Part shown: in pieces, positions 1 to 10,624 of the stretch
How positions within the stretch are numbered: the stretch's first letter is position 1
Layout: the number at the start of each line of letters is the position of its first letter
From: Crocodylus rhombifer
Taxonomy: Eukaryota; Chordata; Crocodylia; Crocodylidae
NCBI GenBank assembly: GCA_038503035.1
Contig: JAVSML010001153.1
Span: forward strand, 806,001 to 870,000
Length of the DNA stretch: 64,000 bases
Direction: 5' to 3'
Made by a program: the position numbers and the translations under genes
Notes under the pieces: model-generated
The model's database searches: none
What the model was told of the DNA's origin: nothing
What the model saw: the letters and a program-made list of their open reading frames with translations, nothing else

Positions 1-241
1 ACTGTTTCCTACTGTACCGACTGATTTAATTACACCAGTCACAAAAATGGAAAAGAATGATAAGGTACATGGTACCAGTTTTTCCAATATAGTTAATATC
101 CCAAAGGCTCATGCTTAAAAGGGTTCCTCTCCGCCAACAGTTCATAGTGCTTTTCTGGTTTAACTACTAAACTAAATTGCTCTGTTCTTTTCCTTTTATC
201 CACACAAATTTTATAACATCATAGGTAAAGATGCTAACAAA
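1..241. other. AT-rich flank, nothing recognised
   Basis: No repeat, reading frame or signal stands out here. Confidence 0.6.
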
Positions 242-2909
242 TATTTAACAGACTGTACAGGAGGGATAGGACAGGGAGGAAAGGTGGGGGCATGGTGTGT
301 ATTCTACATTAAGGAAGAATACACATCCTCGTCAATTAGCAAAGAATCAGAGGAGGGACACTCTGAAGTGCTCTGGGTTAGGATACAAGGCAGCCAAGGG
401 GACAGAGATTTAACGGTGGGGTCTACTACACACCACCCAACCAAGGGGAAGAGCTAGACCAGGAATTCTTAAGCCAGCTCACGGAGATAGTTAGCTCAAA
501 GGACGTGGTCATCATGGGTGACCTGATCTTTCCAGACATCAGCTGGGAAGAGCAGTTAGCCAGGTCTGACCACTCACATAGGTTCCTAGCCAGAATGCAG
601 GACCTCCATCTAACCCAGGAGGTGCACAGCCCCACCAGGGGAGATGCTTTGTTGGACCTGGTGAGGGGGCTGCAGGTGCTCAACCACCTGGGAGACAGCA
701 ATCGTCGCCTGCTGGAATTCACCATCCGGTGCAAGGTGGCAAAGGCCTACAGCAAGACAGCAGCCCTAGATTTCAGGAGGGCGGACTTCAGTGAGCTAAG
801 GAGAATAGTCGGGGAAGCACTGAGGCCCCAGAAGGGAGGGGAGCCAGGTGTCCAAGAAGAGTGGTCGCTAAGGAGATGATCCTCCAAGCCCAAAGGGAGG
901 TAATCCCAACACGGAACAAAGGGGGCAGGAGGGCACAAAAGCCCCCATGGATCACCAAAACCATCCGGGAGTGCCTCCTAGGTAAAACGGAGGTGTACAC
1001 CCAACAGAAGTGAGGAGCCATCACCAGGGAGGACTATACTGCGGTTGCTCAGGGATGCAGGGAGGCAGTCAGGAAGGCCAAGGCGAAGATGGAACTGGGA
1101 CTAGCTTCCCGGATCAAGGACAACAAGAAGTCCTTTTCTAAATATACAGGGGGCAAAAAGAAGGTTCCAGGTAACATGGGGCCCCTGCAGGACACATTAG
1201 GAAATTTAGTCGTCACACCAGGCGACAATGCTAACATAGTTAATGATTTCTTTGCCTGCAATTTCCTGAGCAGGGACTGGAACAGCCACTCTGGGCCCCC
1301 CCCTCAGACCCCAGGGAAGACGCACCCAGGCCAAGAGTTAGTGAGGAACTAGTTAGGGAACTTCTGGAGGGACTGGATGTATTCAAATCAGCTGAGTCAG
1401 ATGATCTCCACCCTAGAGTACTGAGGGAATTAGCTGAGGTCATTGCAAGACCCCTGGCACGGCTGTACGAGCACTCGTGGTGCTCTGGTGTGGTGCTAGA
1501 GGACTGGAAGAGGGCCAATGTGGTTCCCATCTTCAAAAAGGAGAGGAAGGAAGACCCAGGAAACTATAGGCCAGTTAGTCTTACCTTGATCCTAGGCAAG
1601 CTTTTTGAAAGAATTATTTTGGCACATGTCCATGAGGGCCCAGCAGGGGAGATTATGCTTAGGGGCAACCAACACAGGTTCATTAGGGGCAGGTCCTGTC
1701 AGACCAACTTGGTGGCCTTCTACGACCAGGTCACCAAATCCTTAGATGAAGGAATAGCGTGGACATAGTCTTCCTGGACTTTCAGAAGGCCTTTGACGCT
1801 GTCTCTCACCCCGCTCTCATTAAAAAACTGGGGGACTGTGGTGTCAACATCTACACAGTCAAATGGGTCACCAACTGGCTCGAGGGTTGCACCCAGACAG
1901 TGGTAGTGGACGGGTCATTTTTGACCTGGAGGGATGTGGGCAGTGTGGCTCCTCAGGCCCATACTGTTCAACATCTTCATCAGTGACTTGGACGAGGGGG
2001 TAAAAAGCACCCTGTTCAAATTTGCTGATGACACTAAGATGTGGGGGGGATGTGGGTACACTAGAAAGGAGGAATAGGCTGCAATTGGACCTAGACAGGT
2101 TACAGGGGTGGGCAGATGAGAATAGGATGGGATTCAACACTGACAAGTGCAAGGTGCTGCACCTGGGGAGGAAGAACCAGCAGCATACCTACGGGCTGGG
2201 GAACTCCCTTCTCGTCAGTGCAGAGGCAGAAAAGGATCCTGAAGTCATCACTGACTCCAAGATGAACATGGGACGGCAGTGTGGGAATGCAGTCAGGAAG
2301 GCCAACCACACCTTGTCATGCATCCATAGATGCATATCGAGCAGGTCCAAGGAGGTGATCCTCCTCCTCTATGCGGCACTGGTCAGGCCACAATTGGAGT
2401 ACTGTGTCCAGTTCTTGGCGCTGCACTTCAAGAGGGATGTGGACAATATGGAGAGGGTCCAGAGGAGGGCCACTCGCATGATCAGGGGCAGCAGGGCAGG
2501 CCCTACGAGGAGAAGCTAAGGGACCTGAACCTGTTCAGCCTCCACAAGAGAAGGCTGAAGGGGGATCTAGTGGCCTGTTACAAACTAGTCAGAGGGGACC
2601 AGCAGGCACTGGGGGAGTCCCTGTCCCCCCAAGCACTACCAGGAGTGACTAGGAATAATGGTCACAAGCTGGCAGAGGGTAGATTCAGGCTAGATATCAG
2701 GAGACACTACTTCACGGTCAGGGCGGCTAAGATCTGGATTCTACTTCCAAGAGAAGTGGTGCTGGCCCCTACCCTTGGGGTCTTTAAGAGAAGGCTAAAT
2801 GAACACCTTGCTGGGGTCATTTGACCCCAGTACTCTTTCCTGCCATGGCAGGGGTCAGACTCGATGATCTGCTCAGGTCCCTTCCAACCCTACAAACTAT
2901 GAAACTATA
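242..2909 (+). mobile_element. CR1 LINE, 5'-truncated, with 3' end
   Basis: This is a CR1 non-LTR retrotransposon copy of about 2.7 kb. It enters within the endonuclease domain and runs through the reverse transcriptase to the 3' UTR. The 3' UTR (2825-2909) has the usual CR1 wording, a catggcaggggtcagactcg block followed by a gatgatctgctcaggtccc block, and ends in the short tail AACTATGAAACTAT. Target duplications are not visible, as usual for CR1. The left boundary is inferred from endonuclease-like codons that begin near 242 and could be off by tens of bases. The same 3' end recurs at 28290-28363, so both copies belong to one subfamily. Confidence 0.93.
420..2824 (+). pseudogene. CR1 ORF2 (endonuclease-reverse transcriptase) pseudogene
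   Basis: In CR1 this protein nicks target DNA and copies the element RNA. The remnant shows endonuclease C-terminal words such as VVIMGDLIFPDISWEEQ (about 505-560), then the RT palm. NVVPIFKK and NYRPVSLT lie at about 1508-1590, VFLDFQKAFDAVSHPAL at about 1765-1815, and the catalytic FADD box is intact at 2021-2032. The C-terminal words REVV...FKRRLNEHLAGVI lead to the stop at 2822-2824. The frame shifts at least five times: the open pieces are 505-879, 1089-1352, 1490-1768, 1759-1986, 2022-2519 and 2330-2824. It cannot make a full protein. The relatively conserved wording suggests a moderately young copy. Confidence 0.92.
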
Positions 2910-3260
2910 ACACTTTAGGATACCGTGAAGAGTTAAAAATTTAGATGACTTCAGAAGAACTTTGCAGCTGGCAGATAAAAGTGAATATTTTACACTCTGC
3001 AGTTCTGCAGCTTTTTTTCCAGTGTGCCATAATGCTTTTGTAGTTCTTTGCTTGGAAAGATACCCATTACTTCAGGTGATAAAACCCAATATCTTGCTAT
3101 ACACAAAGCAGGTTTTTCACTAGGCCCTACTTGCAGTTTACGTACCTGAAATTAAGCAGATGCACAGTGATGTACTTAATCACACTTAATACTCAGTAAT
3201 AAAGAAAAAAAGGAGTAACTACCACATGCATTAATCTTTTAGGAAGAGTATGTATACATA
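2910..3260. other. AT-rich spacer, nothing recognised
   Basis: Sequence between the CR1 tail and the MITE. No feature seen. Confidence 0.6.
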
Positions 3261-3627
3261 CAGTAAAAGCTCTGTTATCCAGCATCCCCTGGGAATGGGG
3301 TATGCAGGATAACAAAATATGCCGGTTAATTGAGCAACCTGAACAGATGTCCTTGCCTGTTCGGGCCGCCACTTCTCCTGTCCCTCCCCCAGTGTCATCA
3401 CCCCTCCCATGGGCCCTGTGAGCCCCATTGGGACAGGGAGGCGGACCCCGCACAGCGTGGGCCATAGGGACTCGGCAGCGCAGGCTGCTTTGCCCCGGGC
3501 TACGGGGGCTCAGAGAAATCAGAAGTGCCATGGCGGGCACTTCCGGTTTCACTTTTCCTTACAAGCCAGCATGCCAGTTAACAGAGCATGCTGGCTTGTA
3601 AGGTGCTGGTTACCGGAGAGTTTACTG
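3261..3627. mobile_element. pogo/Tigger-like MITE
   Basis: A 367-bp element is bounded by imperfect terminal inverted repeats. The left end reads CAGTAAAAGCTCTGTTATCC and the right end, reverse-complemented, reads CAGTAAACTCTCCGGTAACC. TA sits immediately left of the element. The right flank is CA, which could be a decayed TA. A CAGT start and TA target are typical of pogo/Tigger elements. It has no transposase. The interior carries a perfect 18-bp hairpin, listed separately. The family assignment is from end motifs only. Confidence 0.7.
3557..3603. repeat. Perfect 18-bp inverted repeat (hairpin)
   Basis: Left arm CCTTACAAGCCAGCATGC at 3557-3574 and right arm GCATGCTGGCTTGTAAGG at 3586-3603 are exact reverse complements separated by an 11-nt loop. 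The hairpin lies near the right end of the 3261-3627 MITE and is less eroded than the MITE's own terminal repeats. Confidence 0.95.
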
Positions 3628-3785
3628 CATCACAGTATGTAAAAAGCACTGAAAGTTATTTACGTTGAGAAATGTATCTATTGCTCTTTCTCAACCCCCA
3701 AGTGAGTCTAGCAAGCATGAACTACAAAAAATAATTCTCAACCAGGGTGCTGTGGAACTCTGGGCTGCTTTGAGATCTTTTCAGG

Positions 3786-4692
3786 TAGAAGTGCACTGAT
3801 ACATCAGTCTATATCATATCAGCACCAATAAAAGGAAAATTGACGTAATCAGCAATCAGCTCTTTTTGGCTGTTGTAGCCAATAATGTGGCTGATAAATG
3901 CCGCATGCATGCACGCGGCCAGCCCGGCAGCCTGGAGAGCAGCAGCCAGCTGGTAAGCCTGTTGGGATGAAGAGGTAGAGGGAAGGAGTGTGGAAAGAAC
4001 AGATTGAGGCCCCTGCAGAGAGGGAGAGAGTGGGCCCGGGTAAGTGCTGCCCAGCCGGGGCAGGACATGGGACAAAGCCACAAGTGACTCATCCGGGGGT
4101 GAAGGGGGCAGGGGGCTCCTAGGGCAAGCACAGGGGGTGTGTGCCTCCTGGACCTGTGCACAGGGCAAGGGTAAGCTGCCACTGCAGGCTGGGGCCAGGG
4201 GTAGCACTAGGCTCTTCCCAGCACGAGTGAGGCTGGGCTGGGGCTGCACTCAGGGTGGGCAGCAGCGGCACTGGGAGAGGATAGCCCCCATCCCAGGCCC
4301 AAGTACAGCTCTAACCCAGCCCCACCCACGCTGGGAAGAGCCCAGCACCACCCCAAGCCCTCACCCCATGCACTGGTCCGGGGCACACGTCCACTATGTC
4401 CCAGGGGTGTATGCAGTGCCAGGAACGCCCCGCCATACCCCCCAGATGAGCCACTCCCAGTTCTGTCCCACATCCTACCTTGACTGGACAGCACCTGTAC
4501 CTGCCCCAGCCTTACTCCCTCCCTCACCACAGAGGCTTCAATCTGCGCCCCCTCCCAACAGACTTACGAGCCAAACACTGCTCTCCAAGCTGCTGGGCTA
4601 TATATTAGCAATGGAATTGGGATCGGCTGGTATGGCTCATTAATAGTCAGCTGTCTGTATCGGCCCAAAAGAACTTTATCGGTGCACCCCTA
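3786..4692. mobile_element. Non-autonomous hAT element with 8-bp TSD
   Basis: The left end is TAGAAGTGCACTGAT. The right end, reverse-complemented, is TAGGGGTGCACCGAT. The flanks are TTTTCAGG (3778-3785) and TTTTCAAG (4693-4700), a 7/8 match for an 8-bp target-site duplication, which is diagnostic of hAT transposition. The interior from about 3895 to 4560 is strongly GC-rich and carries long but meaningless open frames. There is no transposase, so the element depended on an autonomous relative. Confidence 0.88.
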
Positions 4693-4700
4693 TTTTCAAG

Positions 4701-5118
4701 TGTGACATGGTATGCTTCACAATGTTAGCATGTTCAGTGTGCAAACATGATCCACAAGACAAACCCAGAGATTTCAAATGGGAATCTATAGCATTAAAAA
4801 CATTCTAACATGTTGTAGGCTTTCTGAGTTCTTTGTAACATAAGAATCGTTCTATTCTTTTTTGTGTCATCAAAAATTGAGTGAAAACCAAGAGTTGGTA
4901 TTTTTCTAGAGGGTATCTTAAGTCTAAAAAAGTTGACAACCACTGCACTACAAGCTATACAGCATGCCATTAAGTAGTGTATTTCAGGCTCTTCCTCTAG
5001 CCCATACTGAGCTACATAGCACATATTTGTGTCTCATCCTTACCTGAACAGAACAAATAATGTGCTGTTTACAGCAAATGTTTTAGAAAAGGGCACCAAA
5101 ACACCACATTCCAAAACT
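4701..5118. other. AT-rich spacer, nothing recognised
   Basis: It follows the hAT duplication. It contains a 76-codon minus-strand open frame without protein-like character. Confidence 0.55.
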
Positions 5119-6370
5119 ATGGTATAACTCTCACTTCATCTTTTTATTAAACACTTCAAGTTAAAAAGCAAGCAGAGTGAGAAGAGAGTAATCTTAAGAA
5201 TCAGTTTTCACAAATTTTAAGCAACACAAGAAAACAACCACAGATTTGATCTACATGAAAAACCCCAGACCTTTAACTACAGAAGGGGATACAATTAGAA
5301 GTCAGAATTTGAACCCTGTAAAGATATTTACAATGAAATCAGCAGCACTGTTTCTTCAAAAGAAAACTGTCTTGTTGACTGCTCATCTGGAGAATATACA
5401 AGTGATTTTTTAAATTCAGAATGTTATGTTTTGCCATCTACAATGATAATGCTACTCTAATATGCCTGACATTGAACATTCAACATTGGTGCAGTAGGAC
5501 AAAATAAAAACCACCTGCTGAAAGTAAAAAAAAAAAAAATAGAAAAAAATTCACCACACTTATCTCATACATAATATTCTATAAATTCTGATGAATCAAG
5601 CAGTGATTGGTCTAAACATATAAAAAATAAGAAATATGGATTAAAAGGGAACAGTATTTTCATAATGACATTCTAGAAAGCATTAGTAACTGTGGAATCA
5701 TTCAATAAACTCAAACCGGATGATGCAATTGCTACGTATGTATGAAAAGGAAGGGTTTAATGAATTGCAACAATGGGAGAAGACTGGGACAGGCACTGTT
5801 TCCCGCCACCACCCCGCAACATCAACTGTTCTAGACAAGTTAAAAACGTAACCCCTACATTTCTCTTAGATAAATTCCCTGATCATATTTGTGTCATGGA
5901 ACATATATGCATGTGGACAACATACAACGACCGATAAGCACATAGATGTATATTTAAACAGTTATGAATAAGTCTGTTTTTTCTGAGAAGCTTTCACCAA
6001 TACCGCATGACCTCAATGCTTCCAAGGGTTTTTAGGACAACATCCAGACGGACACACCGCTTATCCACTTCTTGCACATACCACTATGCGCTGATGTTCA
6101 CTTGGAGTGGGGGTAGGGGCTGCAAAGGGAAAGCAGGAACAAATACACACACACACACTTCTGAGAACGTTCCCTTTTCTCACTATGCTCAGATTTTCAA
6201 AAATCTACCTTACCCAGTAAAAAGTGATCTGATAATTCAGCCATAAAGTTAAAGAACACCAAACAATGAGAATCAAACCTTAGTCATAACATACATGATA
6301 AATCCCAGACCATAACCATATGCAATGTGCACTTAGTTATTCCAATCCTTACTGCACAATTTTAAAACTC
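5119..6370 (-). other. Candidate 3' UTR with polyadenylation signal
   Basis: This AT-rich, repeat-poor stretch follows a candidate terminal coding segment on the minus strand. On that strand an AATAAA lies at 5143-5148, and a GT-rich element (TGTGGTGTTTTGGTG) lies about 40 nt beyond it, the usual layout of a vertebrate cleavage and polyadenylation site. The transcript end near 5119 is an estimate. An AATAAA is common by chance in AT-rich DNA, so the call depends on the neighbouring exon being real. Confidence 0.25.
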
Positions 6371-6473
6371 CTAAAATATATCTACTTTCCTTAAGTATGC
6401 AGCAATTTCATTAGGATTCTGCTTAGAGACTTCTGTCTTAACAGGTTTGCTTTGCACAATACGGGGGGATTTA
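6371..6473 (-). CDS. Candidate terminal coding exon, unknown protein
   Basis: On the minus strand, a polypyrimidine acceptor (CTTTCATTTGCTTAG) ends next to 6473. An open segment of 33 codons follows and stops at TAG (6371-6373). It includes KTEVSKQNPNEIAAYLRK, a hydrophilic protein-like composition. It needs two bases from an upstream exon to complete its first codon. A plausible polyadenylation site lies about 1.2 kb further on. I do not recognise the protein. A 33-codon open frame is not rare by chance, and the alternative minus-strand frame is also open. Confidence 0.25.
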
Positions 6474-8004
6474 CTAAGCAAATGAAAGTCAGCAAGAGAG
6501 TCAAACTACACTGTTGCTTTGAAAATACTTATTGTGTAAAGTATTTACAACATAACAGGCACCTACATTAGTATATCAATATTCAAAAGTACACAGAAAG
6601 AAAGCCGTTCGGTAGATGTTTCATGTAGTTCAACATGGCTTGGAAGATTAAAGCGTGCACCTGAATACAGCTCTACAATACCCATATGCATTTTACCGCT
6701 TGTAAACATTGATCCTTGAAATGTACAAGCAATTTTTCTTGTCAAAGACGACCAGACTTTCCTTTCAGAAACGCACCAGGAAGACAGTAACATCAGTGCA
6801 CACTAAACCACCTTCCTACATTTACAAAGGTGAGACCGTTCACATTTATAATGAATGTGAGGTAGCCAGGCATTTAGCAAGAGTTAAAAAAGACTGATTA
6901 ATTATACTTCATGTTTCAAATGTTAGACAGTCAAAAGTCCAATCTGAACCCCAGTATTTTGTTGTTCCATTCAAGCAAAGAGATCCCAGAGAACTATTCT
7001 GCACTGCTAATATACAGAACTAGATGTGTAGAGAACTATAGGATACTCTTCTGTTGCCACTCCCATTCAATACACGTGCCAGACTGTAGTAGGACAAAAC
7101 TTCCGTTCACAGTATTCCAAGACAGAGATACAGCTTCATTACTTTTTCATTAGTGACAACCAGCAAGGATTTTTTTGCCCCCTAGTCCCACTGTCTAGCT
7201 GACTAACAGTTAACTGAAGCTTAAACCAGAGATGAAAGATGCTGGGTGGTCAGGCAGCAGCCAGAGTGGATGGTGTACTCTTTGATAATCCTCACTATGT
7301 ACATAAAAGAACTCTAAGGGATTCTCCTGGATTCTCCAATAAGTTGCTCTTGCCTACAGGCATGTTTTGAATATCCAGATTTTATAACTCCATATACAAG
7401 ACAGGCTGAAGAATTTCCCCTTGGGTGCAGACCATGCCATAACTATCCATGCCTCGGGACATGTTCAGATTTGATTACCACAATAAAAATTACAGTACAT
7501 TTGTGATGATATGGAGAGACTCTAATATGCTCTTGGCAAAAAAAATATTGAGTTCACATAGGGTTTCGAAACACCAACCAGAAATATTGCTCTGGAAGCA
7601 AACACAAAGAAAACTGCAAAGCTAAGGAGTGCTATTATTGCTTGATTCTGATGTCTGTCGCCTGTTTTTTTAATGGCTAAGAAATAAAATTCTCAGAAAT
7701 AAATGTAAAAAGGGGATTGGCCATATGACACTGTTTTTATCTCTAAATGTTTTCTTGATTTCCAGTCAGTTGACTGTAGCAGGGTGCAGAACCCAGGACA
7801 AATTAGCCTGTGTGGGGCCCAGATGCAGTGGCAGTTGGGGGGCGAGTGGCTGGATGCAAAGCCAGCCCAGCTCCATGGGGTCCGAGGTAGTCACCCAGAC
7901 TCGCTCCCCGCAGGAACGGCCTTGTTTACAGTGTTCTACAATTACTACATTTGACAATGTTCCACACATGAAGCACGCCATCTTCCTTATATTGGCTCTT
8001 GATC
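6474..8004. other. AT-rich single-copy-looking DNA
   Basis: Short chance open frames only. A slightly GC-rich patch lies at 7770-7920. If the minus-strand gene model holds, this is intron. Confidence 0.5.
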
Positions 8005-8259
8005 ACCATATTTTCTCGTCTATAACCCACACATTTCCCCACAAAACCAGCTAGGGAAAAGTGGAGTGTGCTTTATATGAAGGGAAAAGAGATCCTATAG
8101 GTCTGAAAAGCTGGCAGAAGGGAGAGAGGGGGAGTAGTGGGAGTGTTGATTGCTGCAGCTCTGGGAGTCACAGCAATTCATGCCGTCATCAGTTCCAGCC
8201 CCACTGTGCCAAATTTCAGAACCAGTGGGAAACCCCCTTCACCAGACATGTAATAGGAT

Positions 8260-8590
8260 AAGGCCAGCATGCATGGCTGGTTCACAGGCAAACCTAGCAC
8301 ACCAGGTCGAACCCAGCATATGGCCCCAGACCTGACCAGGCCAGGTCCAACCCTACACAATGGATCTACAGCTACACACTGGGACAGACATAGCATGCTG
8401 TATTTGGGACTGCACACTGGCTCCAGGACCATGTGCTGGGTTAGACTGGCACATTGCTCCACAGCCAGCACATAGCCCCAGAGCCAGTATGTGGGGTCAG
8501 ATCCAGTATGCAGTTCCCAGCTTGGCACATGGAGTTGGACTAGTCGCACAGCCCTGGACCTGGTGCACTGTGTCAGTCCCAGATGGGGTC
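8260..8590. repeat. Degenerate tandem array inside TIR element
   Basis: The stretch repeats variants of words such as CCAGCACATGGCCCCAGA, CCAGTATGTGGGGTCAGA and CCAGACCTGACCAGG at roughly 25-40 bp spacing. The copies are diverged and irregular. It explains the long open frames here on both strands, which are not genes. Confidence 0.5.
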
Positions 8591-8670
8591 CACGGGACTG
8601 GCAACAGGCTTGGGAGCAGGCTCAGCTCCCAAATTGCTGCCATTAACTTACCTCAATATTAGACTCTGCA

Positions 8671-8682
8671 CCCCCCCCCCCC
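8671..8682 (+). repeat. Poly-C run (12 C)
   Basis: A 12-base uninterrupted C run near the right end of the 8005-8769 element, followed shortly by A-rich sequence. Confidence 0.95.
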
Positions 8683-9433
8683 AACTTCCCCTTTCAGGCT
8701 CCCTCTAAAAATAAAATAAAAAAAATCAAGGAGTGTACAATGGGCATGATATATGCTAGAAAATATAGTAATTTCCAAATGTAAATGTGAGTATTAATTT
8801 TTAATCACTAAAACCCTTTATTATTTGAATGACCTTCTGTTGTAGAAACTATGTTGTCTCAAGTTCTAACTGCCTGGCCATCAAGATTAACACACTGGCT
8901 GCCAGTTCCTCATTCTTTTCAATTTTGACAAGAAATTCTCCAATGGACAGCATTAAAATGCTGGCATTTGCTTCCTTGCTTTCATCTATGAAAGACTTTT
9001 TTGGTTATTTACTTAATAAAAGGGGCAATTCAAGGAGAATAAATAATAAAAGGGGTAATATACTTTGTGTGCTTAAATATACTTTGCACAGTACAATAAT
9101 GAAGGAACAAACTGCTGACCTTACATTAGAACAGAAACTGTTTTTTTAAATGGTTCCAGAGTAGGAAGGGATGGGATTCACCATTTATCTAGTACTGAAG
9201 ATTTCAGTGGCATGGGTGAAATGAAAGCAAATGTTATAAAAGAAGTAGTAAGAATAACATCTAGGGAATAAATTTAAGGCAAGTCTTAATGAGCATTCCA
9301 GCAATACTCCCTTTTGCTTGTGTGTGGGAGATTCTTCCTGACAGCTCAGCTTTCATTTAAAGCAAGTTATTACCTTAAATGCATACACTGGTATTTTATA
9401 CAAAGCTTAAAAGCGTGTAAAATTAAAAACCAC

Positions 9434-10616
9434 TAGAGCTGTGCAAAATTTTGGCAGCCATTCTGTTTTGGAGGTGTTTCGGCCCATTTCAGCACCTGAA
9501 ACACCGAATCCAAAATGAAACAGAAGGCTCCGAAACATCTTCAGAATGAAACAAAACCGTCTGAAATGTTTCGGAGGCAGCCTTGTGGAGAAAAACTCAG
9601 AAGAGGGAGGGGGAAGAGAGAAGAGGAAGGACTGCTCTGATTGACACCTATAGTTGGTCAGTGTCTGCAATCTGTCCCCAAGGTCCCTTCCAATCCCAGC
9701 ATTCTAGGGGAAGGACAGCAGCCTGCTATCATCCCGCATGCAGATCCAGGGACCTCTGCCCTCCCAGGAGGAGCCTGGCACAGCTCCGCAGCCCTCCCAG
9801 GGAGCACAGGTGACCAGATCTGTGTGCAGGATGACAACAGGCTGCTGTTACCGCCTGGGACCAGCACTTGGCACAGCCTGTGCTGAGCACCGGGAAGACT
9901 GGTGCTGCCACTGGCCCCAGCCAGCAGCAGCAGCATGCTCTCATGTCACATGCAGATCCAGGGGCCCACGCCTCCCAAGAACAGTCTGGTACTGCCCCAC
10001 AGCCCTCCCGGGGAGCACAGGCCCCTAGATTTCCACACAGGATGACAGCACACTGCCACTGCCGGCTGGGACAAGCAGCAGCACCAGTCTTCCTGTCACT
10101 CAGTGCAGGGTGCACAGAGCAGACTCAGGAGCTGCCACTGGCCCCAGCCAGCAGCGGCAGCATGCTGTCATCCTGTGTGCAGATCCGGGGGCCCCCAAGT
10201 CTGGTACAACCCCGCAGCCCTCCTGGGGAGCATGGGCCCCTGGATCTGTGCGCAGGATAACAGCATGCTGCTGCTGCCGAAAAGTGATACGAGTATTGCT
10301 TTGAACAGTTTGAGGTGCAGTTTCACAAAAACCTCTGCACCTAGGTCCTTGAAAATTGGTGGGCTTCATGCCCTCAGAAGGGGCTACCATCCCTGCAATT
10401 TTTATCCAATTCAGGCATGAAATTACAACATTATAGGAATTTTAGTGATTCCCCATAATAGCCTATGGCCAAAACACTGAAAGAGCATCAAAACTCCAAA
10501 ACAGATTCAGTCAAATCGAAACGGAACAGTGATCCAAAACACCAAAATGAATCACTGTCCCTCCAAAATGCCAAATCCAAAAACGGAAAGAAAACAAGCC
10601 CTTTTGCACACCCCTA
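9434..10616. mobile_element. Non-autonomous hAT element with 8-bp TSD
   Basis: The left end TAGAGCTGTGCAAAA and the reverse-complemented right end TAGGGGTGTGCAAAA match closely. The flanks AAAACCAC (9426-9433) and AACACCAC (10617-10624) agree at 7 of 8 positions, giving an 8-bp target duplication typical of hAT. The 1183-bp interior is GC-rich from about 9650 to 10280 and consists of repeated units with internal inverted repeats. There is no transposase. Confidence 0.9.
9720..10275. repeat. Tandem ~210-230-bp units with palindromic arms
   Basis: The word TGCAGATCC followed by a G-run recurs at about 9739, 9950 and 10178. Each occurrence is followed by CCCGCAGCCCTCC-type sequence and then by a near reverse complement of the first word (GGATCTGTGCGCAGGAT and similar). 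The clearest fold is at 10154-10194 with 10234-10274, arms of about 41 nt with few mismatches and a 39-nt loop. The array is the interior of a hAT element. Confidence 0.8.
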
Positions 10617-10624
10617 AACACCAC

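Larger units (their letters stand above)
8005..8769. mobile_element. TIR DNA element (ACCATATTTTC ends)
   Basis: The left end ACCATATTTTCTCGTCTATA and the right end read in reverse, ACTATATTTTCTAGCATATA, match at 16 of 20 positions. They bound a 765-bp segment with no coding capacity. I see no convincing target duplication, so the superfamily is unknown. A fragment with a similar left end lies at about 20259. The interior carries a degenerate GC-rich tandem array and a 12-C run. Confidence 0.6.

Noticed and set aside
4044..4643. 199-codon plus-strand open frame
   Set aside because: It is inside the non-autonomous hAT element 3786-4692, with no transposase motif and overlapping open frames on the opposite strand.
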